Assembly: GCA_026416295.1 (NCBI GenBank)
Contig: JAOAFL010000058.1
Coordinates: 1-64,000 of the forward strand
Length of the DNA stretch: 64,000 bases
From: Burkholderiales bacterium
Lineage (GTDB): Bacteria; Pseudomonadota; Gammaproteobacteria; Burkholderiales; SG8-39
Reading direction: 5' to 3'
Below, piece by piece: positions 9,596-19,708 of this stretch. Each line of letters starts with the position of its first letter. The stretch's first letter is position 1. A program made the translations under genes and the position numbers. The notes below the pieces were generated by a model, which worked only from the letters and a program-made list of their open reading frames with translations, had not been told where the DNA came from and ran no database searches.

Positions 9596-9871
9596 TCACC
9601 CGAAACGTGCCAGCAGCTCCGCCACCCGCCCGGCGCGCTCGCGACGGGCCTGCGGCGCCGCCGGCAGCTCCTCGCGGATCATGCACGCGACCATCTCGAA
9701 GAACGCCCGATCGAGCGCGCGCCGGGCGGCCGCGAGCTGCTGCGCAATGTTCTCACAAGGCTCGTCGTCCGCGATCATGCGCCGCACCGCCCGCACCTGG
9801 CCCTCGACGCGGGCAAGCCGCGCGTCCATCGCCTTCTTCGCCTCGGCGTCGTGAATTTTCGGTTCGCTCAT
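9596..9871 (-). CDS. CsoR/FrmR (DUF156) family transcriptional repressor
   Basis: 91 aa: VEGQVRAVRRMIADDEPCENIAQQLAAARRALDRAFFEMVACMIREEL; divergent from dsrE2. Confidence 0.85.
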   Translation of the reverse strand: MSEPKIHDAEAKKAMDARLARVEGQVRAVRRMIADDEPCENIAQQLAAARRALDRAFFEMVACMIREELPAAPQARRERAGRVAELLARFG

Positions 9872-9902
9872 CCTCGCGTCCTGTCTCCGACGCGCCGCGA
9901 AT

Positions 9903-9918
9903 ATACACCGGCGGGTAT
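9903..9918. promoter_or_regulatory. Candidate operator for the CsoR-like repressor
   Basis: ATACACCGGCGGGTAT, imperfect palindrome between divergent genes. Confidence 0.4.
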
Positions 9919-9997
9919 CGACGGGCCAGCGCAGTGGGGGTTTCGCGACGCGCCATAAAAATCTCGATCCCGCTCATCAGGGAATCCGCTTTGCCCT

Positions 9998-10014
9998 ATA
10001 CTCGCTGGGAGTAT
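9998..10014. promoter_or_regulatory. Palindrome upstream of dsrE2, candidate operator
   Basis: ATACTC-GCTGG-GAGTAT, perfect 6+5+6 inverted repeat. Confidence 0.4.
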
Positions 10015-10039
10015 TACGCTGATGAGGGAACTAAGCGCG

Positions 10040-10645
10040 ATGTCCGGACTGCCCGACAAAGCCTTCCTCGATCGGCTAATCGCCGAGCGGCTGGACGAGC
10101 TGCTGCCGAAGAAGCTCGCCGAGTTGCGCGAGAAAAAGACGCCCTCGATGACGATCATCGCAACGAAGGGCACGCTCGATTGGGCCTATCCCCCCTTCAT
10201 CCTGTCTTCGACCGCCGCCGCGCTCGGCTGGGAGGTGTCGGTGTTCTTCACCTTCTATGGGCTGAACCTGCTGCGGCGCGACCTGAGCGACCTCAAGGTG
10301 AGCCCGCTCGGAAACCCGGGCATGCCGATGAAGATGCCCTTCGGTCCGGCGTGGTTCAGGCACATCGACTGGAACATCCCGAACGCCGTGCAGGCGATCT
10401 TGCCCGGCTTCGAGTCGGTCGCGACCGCGCTCATGAAGAAGACGATCCGCGACAAGGGGGTGGCCGACATCGAGAGCCTGCGCCAGGCCTGCATCGAGTC
10501 TGGCGTCAATCTGATCGGCTGCCAGATGACGGTGGACCTCTTCGGTTTCACGCGCGAGGACTTCATCCCCGAGGTGAAGGACTACGTCGGTGCGGCGACT
10601 TTCCTGCCGATGGCGCGAGAGGCCGACGTCAACCTTTTCGTCTGA
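10040..10645 (+). CDS. dsrE2: DsrE2-family protein
   Basis: MSGLPDKAFLDRLIAERLDELLPKK...TIIATKGTLDWAYPPFILSSTAAALG...LIGCQMTVDLFG; start placed at the second Met after GAGGGA. Confidence 0.85.
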   Translation: MSGLPDKAFLDRLIAERLDELLPKKLAELREKKTPSMTIIATKGTLDWAYPPFILSSTAAALGWEVSVFFTFYGLNLLRRDLSDLKVSPLGNPGMPMKMPFGPAWFRHIDWNIPNAVQAILPGFESVATALMKKTIRDKGVADIESLRQACIESGVNLIGCQMTVDLFGFTREDFIPEVKDYVGAATFLPMAREADVNLFV

Positions 10646-10881
10646 CGAGCGGCGTCGCGATCGCGCCGTCGCCGGATTCGCCTTCGGCGATCCCCGACCT
10701 GGCCGATCTCGGCTGCGCCGCCTGTTGCGCCGACCTCGCGTCGGAAGGGTTCCGCGCGGCCCGCGACCTCGCATTCGTCGCGAACGCCGCGCCCTGACCG
10801 AACGACGGCTGCGAAAGGAAGCGGCTGCAAGAACGTCGTCTTGCGCGGCGCTCGCTCGGCAAAGAGCGCCGACGCCCGCGG

Positions 10882-11817
10882 TCAGCGGGCTGGCGGCACT
10901 GTCGCGCCGAACTGCTCGGCAAGCAGCCGCTCGCCCTGCTCCAGCACGAAGTAGCGGAACGCCTCCGCCGCCGGCGAGAGCGCTTTCGCGCGGATGTTGA
11001 CGATGTACCAGCGGCGCATCACCGGCGTGCCGGCGATGTCGAGCAGCGCGAGCTGGCCGACCGAAAGCTCCAGGCCCGCGGTGTGCAGCGACAGAAAGGC
11101 AAGGCCCATTCCGGCGATCACCGCCTGCTTGATCGTCTCGTTGCTCGACATCTCCATGATCGGTCGCACCGCGAGGCGGTGTTCGCGGAGGAAATGCTCC
11201 ATCGCGGCGCGGGTGCCGGAGCCCGGCTCTCGCACGATGAAGGGCTCGCCTTCGAGCGCCTTCGGCGCGATTTCCCGCCGGCCCGCGAGCGGGTACGAGG
11301 GCGACGCGAGTACGCCCAGGGGATGGGCGGCGAAGGGTTCGGCGCGCGTGTCGAGCTCGCGCGGCGGCCGACCCATCACCGCCAGATCGACCTCGTTGTC
11401 GTGCAGCAGCCGCGAAAGCTGCTCGCGGTTGCCCACCGCGAGCCGAATTTCGACCGCCGGATGCTCGGCGCGAAAGCGCGCGAGCAGCCGCGGCAGGAAG
11501 TATTTCGCCGTGCTCACCATGCCGATCGTCATCCGGCCGCCCTCTGCGCGACGCAGCACCGACATCGCGTCGGCTGCCTCCTTGAGGGTCGCGAGGACGC
11601 GCCGGGCGTAAACGAGCAGGTATTCGCCCGGCATGGTCAGCCGCACCCCGCGCCCAGCCCGCTCGAAGAGCGGCAAGCCGACCACCGCCTCGAGATCCTT
11701 CACCAGCATCGAAACCGCCGGTTGAGTGAGGTGAAGCTCCTCTGCCGCGCGGGCGAAGCTTCCATGTTTCGCTACCGACGCGAACGCGGTCAGTTGCTTG
11801 AGCGTCGCACCTCGCAT
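10882..11817 (-). CDS. cbbR: LysR-type regulator, CbbR-like
   Basis: N-terminal HTH LKQLTAFASVAKHGSFARAAEELHLTQPAVSMLVKDLE; divergent from cbbL. Confidence 0.9.
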   Translation of the reverse strand: MRGATLKQLTAFASVAKHGSFARAAEELHLTQPAVSMLVKDLEAVVGLPLFERAGRGVRLTMPGEYLLVYARRVLATLKEAADAMSVLRRAEGGRMTIGMVSTAKYFLPRLLARFRAEHPAVEIRLAVGNREQLSRLLHDNEVDLAVMGRPPRELDTRAEPFAAHPLGVLASPSYPLAGRREIAPKALEGEPFIVREPGSGTRAAMEHFLREHRLAVRPIMEMSSNETIKQAVIAGMGLAFLSLHTAGLELSVGQLALLDIAGTPVMRRWYIVNIRAKALSPAAEAFRYFVLEQGERLLAEQFGATVPPAR

Positions 11818-11819
11818 AA

Positions 11820-13316
<1,497 letters not shown>

Positions 13317-13329
13317 ACGGAGCCCGGGA

Positions 13330-13746
13330 ATGCGATTGACGCAAGGCACCTTCTCCTTTCTGCCCGATCTGGACGACGCGCAGATCCGCGCGCAGGTCGA
13401 GTACTGCCTGAAGAACGGCTGGGCGGTGTCGCTCGAGCACACCGACGATCCTCACCCGCGCAACACCTACTGGGAGATGTTCGGCTTGCCGCTCTTCGAT
13501 CTCAAGGACGCGGCGGCGATCCTGTCGCTGATCGAGGAATGCCGCAGGACGTACCCGAACCGCTACATCAAGGTGAACGCGTTCGATTCGACGCGCGGCT
13601 GGGAGGCGCTGCGCCTGTCCTTCATCGTTCACCGGCCGGAAGCGGAGCCCCGCTTCGCCCTCGTTCGCACCGAGGCCGAGGGCCGCAACCTGCGCTATAC
13701 GGCGCATCCGTATGCGGCGTTGCGGCCCGCGGGCGAGCGCTATTGA
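13330..13746 (+). CDS. cbbS: RuBisCO small subunit, red-type
   Basis: [31 protein letters not shown]...[12 protein letters not shown]. Confidence 0.96.
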   Translation: MRLTQGTFSFLPDLDDAQIRAQVEYCLKNGWAVSLEHTDDPHPRNTYWEMFGLPLFDLKDAAAILSLIEECRRTYPNRYIKVNAFDSTRGWEALRLSFIVHRPEAEPRFALVRTEAEGRNLRYTAHPYAALRPAGERY

Positions 13747-13763
13747 CCCGGGCGGAGCCAACG

Positions 13764-14675
13764 ATGGAGCAGGCGGCGAAGGCGGGACCCGGGCCTGCGC
13801 TCGATCTGCAGGCGCTCTGGCGCGACTCGCAGATCGACGCGGCGCTCGAGTCGCTCGAGCGCGAGCTGGTCGGCCTTTCGCCGGTGAAGACGCGCGTGCG
13901 CGAGATCGCGGCGCTGCTGCTCGTCGAACAGGCGCGCCGCTCGCTCGGCCTGCAGGCGAGCCCGCCGCCGCTGCACATGAGCTTTACCGGAAATCCGGGC
14001 ACAGGAAAGACCACCGTGGCGATGCGCATGGCGTCGATCCTGCACGGCCTCGGCTACGTGCGCAAAGGGCACCTGGTCGCGGTCACGCGCGACGATCTGG
14101 TCGGCCAGTACATCGGCCACACCGCGCCGAAGACCAAGGAAGTGCTCAAGCGCGCGATGGGCGGCGTGCTCTTCATCGACGAGGCCTACTACCTCTACCG
14201 CCCGGAGAACGAGCGCGACTACGGCCAGGAGGCGATCGAGATCCTGCTGCAGGTGATGGAAAACCAGCGCGGCGATCTGGTGGTGATCCTCGCCGGTTAC
14301 CGCGACCGCATGGCGCGTTTCTTCGCCTCCAACCCCGGCATGGCCTCGCGCATCGCGCACCACATCGACTTTCCCGACTACAGCGACGAGGAGCTGTTCC
14401 GCATCGCCGAACTGATGCTCGCGCGCATGAACTACCGCCTGAGCGAGGCGGCGGCCGAGGCGCTGCGCGAGTACATCGCGCTGCGCCGGAAGCAGCCGCA
14501 TTTCGCGAACGCCCGCTCGATCCGCAACGCGCTCGACCGCGCGCGGCTCCGGCACGCGAACCGGCTGTTCGCGCGCCGCGGCGGCGCGCTCGCCGCCGCC
14601 GACCTGACGACGCTCGAGGCCGAGGACTTTCGCGCGAGCCGCGTCTTCCGCGGCGGCGCGGTGGATGCGGCCTGA
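13764..14675 (+). CDS. cbbX: Red-type RuBisCO activase CbbX (AAA+)
   Basis: Walker [10 protein letters not shown], Walker [12 protein letters not shown]; follows cbbS. Confidence 0.96.
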   Translation: MEQAAKAGPGPALDLQALWRDSQIDAALESLERELVGLSPVKTRVREIAALLLVEQARRSLGLQASPPPLHMSFTGNPGTGKTTVAMRMASILHGLGYVRKGHLVAVTRDDLVGQYIGHTAPKTKEVLKRAMGGVLFIDEAYYLYRPENERDYGQEAIEILLQVMENQRGDLVVILAGYRDRMARFFASNPGMASRIAHHIDFPDYSDEELFRIAELMLARMNYRLSEAAAEALREYIALRRKQPHFANARSIRNALDRARLRHANRLFARRGGALAAADLTTLEAEDFRASRVFRGGAVDAA

Positions 14676-15442
14676 TGCTGCAGGCGCTCGTCTTCGACCT
14701 CGACGGCACGCTCGTCGATACCGAAGAGCTGCACCGGCGCGCGTTCAACCAGGCGTTCCGGGCGTTCGCGCTCGACTGGAACTGGGATGCGCCGCTCTAC
14801 GCCGAGCTGCTCGCGGTCTCGGGCGGAGCCGAGAGGATCGCCCGCTACATCGACCGACTGGAGCTCTCGCCTGCCGAAAAGACAGGGTTGCGCCGGCTGG
14901 TGCCCGCCCTGCACCGCACGAAGACGCGCATCTTCGGCGAGCTGGTCGCAGCCGGCGTGCGCGCGCGGCCGGGCGTCGTGCGGCTCGTCGCCGAAGCGCA
15001 CGATGCCGGTCTGCGCCTGGGCGTGGTGGCGAGCTCCGCGGCGGCGAACGCGCTCGCGCTCCTTACCGCCGCGCTCGGGCCTGCGCTCGCCGCCGCCGTG
15101 AGCGCGACGGTGACCGCAGAGCAGGTCGCGCGCCGCAAGCCGGCACCCGATCTCTACGAGCTTGCGCTCGCGACGCTGCGCGTGCCGGCCGCGGCGGCGC
15201 TCGCCTTCGAGGACTCGGCGAACGGCGTCGCCGCGGCGAAGGCCGCCGGGCTGCGCGTGATCGCCACACCCAGCCGCTGGACCGACGGCCAGGACTTCTC
15301 GCGCGCCGATCTGCGGCTGCCCTCTCTCGGCGAACCCGAGGCGCCGCTCGATCGACAGACGCAGCGCGCGCTCGGCGCACCGTGGGTCGACCTCGCGCTG
15401 CTGCGCCGCCGGTTCGCGCCCCCGCGGTTCGCGACCGCCTGA
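14675..15442 (+). CDS. cbbY: HAD-family phosphatase CbbY
   Basis: FDLDGTLVDTEELHRRAFNQAF and FEDSANGVAAAKAAG; overlaps the cbbX stop. Confidence 0.88.
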   Translation: MLQALVFDLDGTLVDTEELHRRAFNQAFRAFALDWNWDAPLYAELLAVSGGAERIARYIDRLELSPAEKTGLRRLVPALHRTKTRIFGELVAAGVRARPGVVRLVAEAHDAGLRLGVVASSAAANALALLTAALGPALAAAVSATVTAEQVARRKPAPDLYELALATLRVPAAAALAFEDSANGVAAAKAAGLRVIATPSRWTDGQDFSRADLRLPSLGEPEAPLDRQTQRALGAPWVDLALLRRRFAPPRFATA

Positions 15443-15459
15443 GCGCACAACGCACCTCG

Positions 15460-16539
15460 ATGCTTCCGGGCGAGCGCACGCTGAGCGGATTCGTTCACGG
15501 CGAAGAGCGCCGGTCTGCGCACGGCACCGGCGGCCTCGCCGCGCTCGTCGAAGACATCGCGCTCGCCGCTGCGCGGATCGCCGAGTTCGTCGGCAAGGGC
15601 GCGCTCGCCGCCGCCCGCCGACCCGCCGGCGCGACCAACGCTTCGGGGGATGCGCCGCAGCCGCTCGCGGCGATCGCGAACGAGATCTTCGTTCGCGCCA
15701 CCCACGGCGCGGAAGCGCTGCCCGCCGCGCTCGCCTCGGGGCAGACGGCGCGGCCGCATCCGGTCGCGTCCGAGCTGCGGCGCGGGCGCTATCTGCTTCT
15801 TTTCGAGGCGCTGGACGCCGCGCCCGACATCGAGGCGAACGCGCCCGCAGGCTCGATCTTCTCGGTGTTGCGCGCGACCGACGGTTCGCGCGAACCCGCC
15901 GAGCGCGATTTCCTCCAGCCGGGGACCGACCAGGTGTGCGCGGGCTATGCGATCTACGGCCCGGCGACGATGCTCGTACTCACCTTCGGCCGCGGCGTGC
16001 ACGCCTTTACGCTCGATCGCGCGCGCGGCGAGTTCGTTCACACGCACCCCGATCTGCGCATCCCGCAGAAGACGACCGAGTTCGCGACCGATCGGGAGAA
16101 CGCGCGCTTTGGGCAGCCGGCGGTGCGGCGTGATGTCGAGGCGCGCCTCGCGGCAAGAAGCGGCGCGCGGGCGCGCGATGTTCACCTGCGCCGCAGCGGG
16201 TCGCTGGTCGCCGAGGCGCATCGCATCCTCGTGCACGGCGGCGCGTTCCTCTCGCTGCGCGGCGAGCGCGAGAACTGCCGCGCCGGGCGGCTGCGGTTGC
16301 TCCACGAAGCGAACCCCATCGGCATGGTGATCGAGCAGGCGGGCGGGCGCGCGAGCACCGGCGACGGACCGGTGCTCGAGGTCGAGCCGCGTTCGCTCGA
16401 GCAGCGCACCGGGTTCGTGTTCGGCGCGCGCCGCGAGGTCGAGCGAATCGAACGCGACCGTCGCGACCGCGACGATCGGCCGTGCGACGCCCCGCTCTTC
16501 GGCGAGCGGGGTCTTTTCCGGACGGGCAGCCGCCTGTAG
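15460..16539 (+). CDS. cbbF: Fructose-1,6-bisphosphatase class I-like protein with altered catalytic motifs
   Basis: FBPase backbone recognisable (FLQPGTDQVCAGYAIYGPATMLVLTFGRGVHAFTLD; EANPIGMVIEQAGGRASTG), but the signature FDPLDGSSNID reads FEALDAAPDIE. Confidence 0.8.
   Translation: MLPGERTLSGFVHGEERRSAHGTGGLAALVEDIALAAARIAEFVGKGALAAARRPAGATNASGDAPQPLAAIANEIFVRATHGAEALPAALASGQTARPHPVASELRRGRYLLLFEALDAAPDIEANAPAGSIFSVLRATDGSREPAERDFLQPGTDQVCAGYAIYGPATMLVLTFGRGVHAFTLDRARGEFVHTHPDLRIPQKTTEFATDRENARFGQPAVRRDVEARLAARSGARARDVHLRRSGSLVAEAHRILVHGGAFLSLRGERENCRAGRLRLLHEANPIGMVIEQAGGRASTGDGPVLEVEPRSLEQRTGFVFGARREVERIERDRRDRDDRPCDAPLFGERGLFRTGSRL
16490..16517 (+). terminator. Terminator-like hairpin inside the 3' end of the FBPase-like ORF
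   Basis: CCCCGCTC-TTCGGC-GAGCGGGG followed by TCTTTT. Confidence 0.5.
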
Positions 16540-16549
16540 CGAGGACGTC

Positions 16550-17455
16550 GTGTCCGCCGAGCACCCGATCATCGCGATCACCGGCTCCTCCGGCGCGGGC
16601 ACCACGTCGGTGTCGAAGACCTTCGCGCAGATCTTCCGCCGCGAGGGGGTAAAGGCCGCCTTCGTCCAAGGCGACGCGTTCCATCGCTACGACCGTGCCG
16701 AGATGCGCGAGAAGATGGCCGAGGCGCTCGCGCGCGGCAACCATCACTTCAGCCATTTCGGGCCGGAGGCGAACCTGTTCGAAGAGCTGGAGGGGCTTTT
16801 TCGCAACTACGCCGAGACCGGGCGCGGGCGCACGCGCAAGTATCTGCACGACGAGCAGGAAGCCGCGCTCTACGGCCAGAAGCCCGGCACCTTCACCGCC
16901 TGGGAGGATCTGCCCGCCGGTACCGACGTGCTTGTCTACGAAGGGCTGCACGGCGGCGTGGTGACCGACACGGTCAACGTCGCGCAGCACGTGGATCTCC
17001 TGATCGGGGTCGTGCCGGTGATCAACCTGGAGTGGATCCAGAAGCTGCACCGCGACCGCGCGACGCGCGGCTACTCGACCGAGGCGGTGACCGACACCAT
17101 CCTGCGCCGCATGCCCGATTACGTGCGCTACATCGTGCCGCAGTTCTCGCGCACGCACATCAACTTCCAGCGCGTGCCGGTGGTCGACACCTCCAACCCT
17201 TTCATCGCGCGCCATGTGCCCACCGCCGACGAATCCATGCTCGTCATCCGCTTCGCCAACCCGCGGGGCATCGATTTTCCCTACCTGCTCGCGATGCTGC
17301 ACGACTCCTTCATGTCGCGGCCGAACACGATCGTATGCCCCGGCGGAAAGATGGACCTCGCGATGCAGCTCATCTTCACGCCGATGATCTGGCGCCTGGT
17401 GGAGCAGCGCCGCCGGGCGCTCGCGGCCGAGGAGCGCGCGCCGCTCCGGATCTAG
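16550..17455 (+). CDS. cbbP: Phosphoribulokinase
   Basis: GTG start, AITGSSGAGTTSVSKTFAQIFRREGVKAAFVQGDAFHRYDR... Confidence 0.95.
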   Translation: MSAEHPIIAITGSSGAGTTSVSKTFAQIFRREGVKAAFVQGDAFHRYDRAEMREKMAEALARGNHHFSHFGPEANLFEELEGLFRNYAETGRGRTRKYLHDEQEAALYGQKPGTFTAWEDLPAGTDVLVYEGLHGGVVTDTVNVAQHVDLLIGVVPVINLEWIQKLHRDRATRGYSTEAVTDTILRRMPDYVRYIVPQFSRTHINFQRVPVVDTSNPFIARHVPTADESMLVIRFANPRGIDFPYLLAMLHDSFMSRPNTIVCPGGKMDLAMQLIFTPMIWRLVEQRRRALAAEERAPLRI

Positions 17456-17475
17456 CGCCGAAAGGAAAACCGCCG

Positions 17476-17570
17476 ATGCGCCCCGTTACGCTTCGCCCGC
17501 TCCTCGACCCCGCCGCCCGCTGCGGCGACGGCGCGCGCGGGGCGCCGGCGCGAGGCTCAGGCACGCGCGA
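17476..17570 (+). pseudogene. Apparent remnant of class II fructose-bisphosphate aldolase (5' end only)
   Basis: RBS-like AAAGGAAAA then MRPVTLRPLLDPAARCGDG, resembling the recalled N-terminus M-x-x-V-S-L-R-x-L-L-D-x-A-A-x-x-G-Y-G; similarity is then lost. Confidence 0.45.
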
Positions 17571-17842
17571 TCGAGACGGGGCCGCGCGGTCCGCGCCGCC
17601 GCGAAAAGGCCGCGGCGCAGCCTTGCGCCCGGGGCCCGACGCGCGATACCGCGCCGACGGCGAACGCGCTCCGGGCCGCCGCGCTGCGTCGTCGGACCGG
17701 ATCGGCGCGAATCGAGCGACGAGCCGAGGTTCGTCGGATCGATGACGTAGGAGCGCGCCTCCGACGGTTGCTGCGGGCGCGAGCGCAACGCCCGGCCCCC
17801 CCGGACCGAGCCGCCCGCGCTCGCGCCCGCGGCGCCGACCCT

Positions 17843-18676
17843 TCAGGCCGCAGGCTGCTCGCAGAGGCTGTGCGGGCAGCGCGCTTCGGCGAAGAACAGC
17901 CAGCGCTCGGTCATGAGCGCTGCAAACTGCACGAGGAACGCCGCAGCGACCGCGGAGAACGTTCCCCCGCCCCAGCCGAGCAGCCACCCCGGCACCGGAA
18001 AGAAGCACGCGAGGAACGCCACGCGCAGGGCGGCGATGAGGCGCGCGGAGCGCCCGATCGCGGCGCCGCCGCGCGCCGCAGGCCGATACCGCACGTTCCG
18101 GAGAAACGCGATCCCGCGCGCGATCCAGCCGAGCGCGGCGAGCCAGAACGCTGCGAGCGCGAGCGGCCCGGCGAACGGCGGGTGCGCGAGCACCGCGAGC
18201 GGCACGCTGAGCGAAAACCCCGAGGCGGTGCCGAGCAGCGCGAAGGCGAGCGGCGTAAGCCGGCGCGCCCGCTCGCGCACGAGCGCGACGCCCGCGCACT
18301 TCATCCCCGTGCACAGAAAAAGCGCTGCATCGAGCACGAGCGTTGCTGCGCCGATCGCGAGCGTATCGGTGCGGGCAAAGCCGAGCGCGCGAGCGCTCGC
18401 CCACAGGAGGATCGCCCCGATGAAGGCTCGGAGCACGATCGCCTCGAGCGCGTCCCACGACGCGCGCGAGCGCGCCGCGGCGCGCTCGCGCCGCCCGAGG
18501 CAAAAGAGCGATGCGGCGAACCCCGCAGCGAGCAACCCGAGCGCGAGCGCCGAGCCCGCGAGCTGAAACGCCGCCGGTGCCGGCCGCGCGACCTCGGCGG
18601 CCACCAGCGCGACGACGAGCCCCTGCCCGGTGCCCGCGAGCGCCGTAGAGAGCACCAGCGGCCAGGCCGGCTTCAA
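17843..18676 (-). CDS. DmsC/SoeC-like membrane anchor subunit (TTG start)
   Basis: 277 aa hydrophobic ORF beginning MKPAWPLVLSTALAGTGQGLVVALVAAEVARP; DMSO reductase anchor-like. Confidence 0.75.
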   Translation of the reverse strand: MKPAWPLVLSTALAGTGQGLVVALVAAEVARPAPAAFQLAGSALALGLLAAGFAASLFCLGRRERAAARSRASWDALEAIVLRAFIGAILLWASARALGFARTDTLAIGAATLVLDAALFLCTGMKCAGVALVRERARRLTPLAFALLGTASGFSLSVPLAVLAHPPFAGPLALAAFWLAALGWIARGIAFLRNVRYRPAARGGAAIGRSARLIAALRVAFLACFFPVPGWLLGWGGGTFSAVAAAFLVQFAALMTERWLFFAEARCPHSLCEQPAA

Positions 18677-18767
18677 GGCGCGCTACCCGTTCGTCCATGC
18701 GCCGCGCGCCGGCTGGCACAAAGCGGCCCGGACACCCTGAGCGGGTTCCGTCGCGCATGCACTCGTC

Positions 18768-18944
18768 GGGGCGGACCCGCTTGCCGGTCCTGGGGCGCGG
18801 CAGAGAGCGCTTCGCCGGGCGCGCGCCGAGCTCGGGCAGGCTCGTGCAGCCACCGTGCCCGCGGCTCGCACGCGAGACTTCCGATGCCGGAGCGCGGATG
18901 TCGCCGAAGAGCCGTGCGTTCGTCGGGCGGGCGAGCGCGCGCAC
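18768..18944 (-). pseudogene. Remnant of the C-terminus of a DmsB/SoeB-type 4Fe-4S subunit
   Basis: RPTNARLFGDIRAPASEVSRASRGHGGCTSLPELGARPAKRSLPR resembles the ...CPTxARxFGDLxDPxSEVSR...LPExGTxP... end of DmsB-type subunits; upstream Cys-rich body not found. Confidence 0.6.
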
Positions 18945-19177
18945 CGTCCGAAGGCGGTTCCAGCGCGCCGCCGCCAGCGCGCACGCCGATGCCGCTGCGG
19001 CGGGCGCCCGGCTCGCACGGCGTGGTGCGGATCTCGGTCGGCAACGCGCCTCCGGCGCAGCGGGCGATCGCCCGATTGTCGGCGCGCGCCGCGCGCGCAG
19101 TCAACGCAGCGCTCCGAACGCGGAATCAGCGGCGCGCGGCCTTGACGCCGCACGAACGCGCCCGCCATCATCGCGCC

Positions 19178-19708
19178 ATGAAAATCGGCATCGTCTCCGA
19201 CAGCCACGATCGGGCGGAGGCGCTCGCCCAGGCGGTGCGTGAAGCGAAGTCCGAAGGCGCCGAGGCGGTCATTCACTGCGGCGACGTGATCGGCGCGCAG
19301 ACGCTGAAAGCGGCGCTCGCCGTCGGCTTGCCGCTGCACGTCATCCACGGCAACAACGTCGGCGATCCGGCGATGCTCGCCGCCGTCGCGCGCGCGAGCG
19401 CGGGGCTTCTGCAGTACCACGGCGCCGACGCGCGCCTCGAACTCGGCGGGCGGCGCGTCTTCGTCGTGCATTACCCGGACTACGGCTACGCGATGGCCTG
19501 TACCGGCGACTGGGACCTCGTCTGCTGCGGCCACTCGCACCAGTACGAGGTGCGCCGCGTCGCGAACGTGAAAGGCGGCGCGACATGGCTCGTCAACCCC
19601 GGCACGGTCGCCGGCCTCGCCGCCCCGCCCACCTGGATGCTCGGCGATCTGGCGGCGATGCGCTTCGAACGCCGGGCGCTCGCGAGCGCGCATCGAACGG
19701 CTGTATGA
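19178..19708 (+). CDS. YfcE/MJ0936-type metallophosphoesterase
   Basis: MKIGIVSDSHDRAEAL...IHCGDVIGAQ...VIHGNNVGD...CCGHSHQYEV. Confidence 0.88.
   Translation: MKIGIVSDSHDRAEALAQAVREAKSEGAEAVIHCGDVIGAQTLKAALAVGLPLHVIHGNNVGDPAMLAAVARASAGLLQYHGADARLELGGRRVFVVHYPDYGYAMACTGDWDLVCCGHSHQYEVRRVANVKGGATWLVNPGTVAGLAAPPTWMLGDLAAMRFERRALASAHRTAV

Noticed and set aside
10646-10881. Possible small ORFs between dsrE2 and cbbR
   Set aside because: No RBS, no family resemblance, conflicting frames; treated as intergenic.
17768-19178. Long plus-strand ORF (646 aa) upstream of the phosphoesterase
   Set aside because: Only its C-terminal part from 19178 (MKIGIVSDSHDR) matches a protein family; the rest is antisense to the anchor gene and the soeB remnant.
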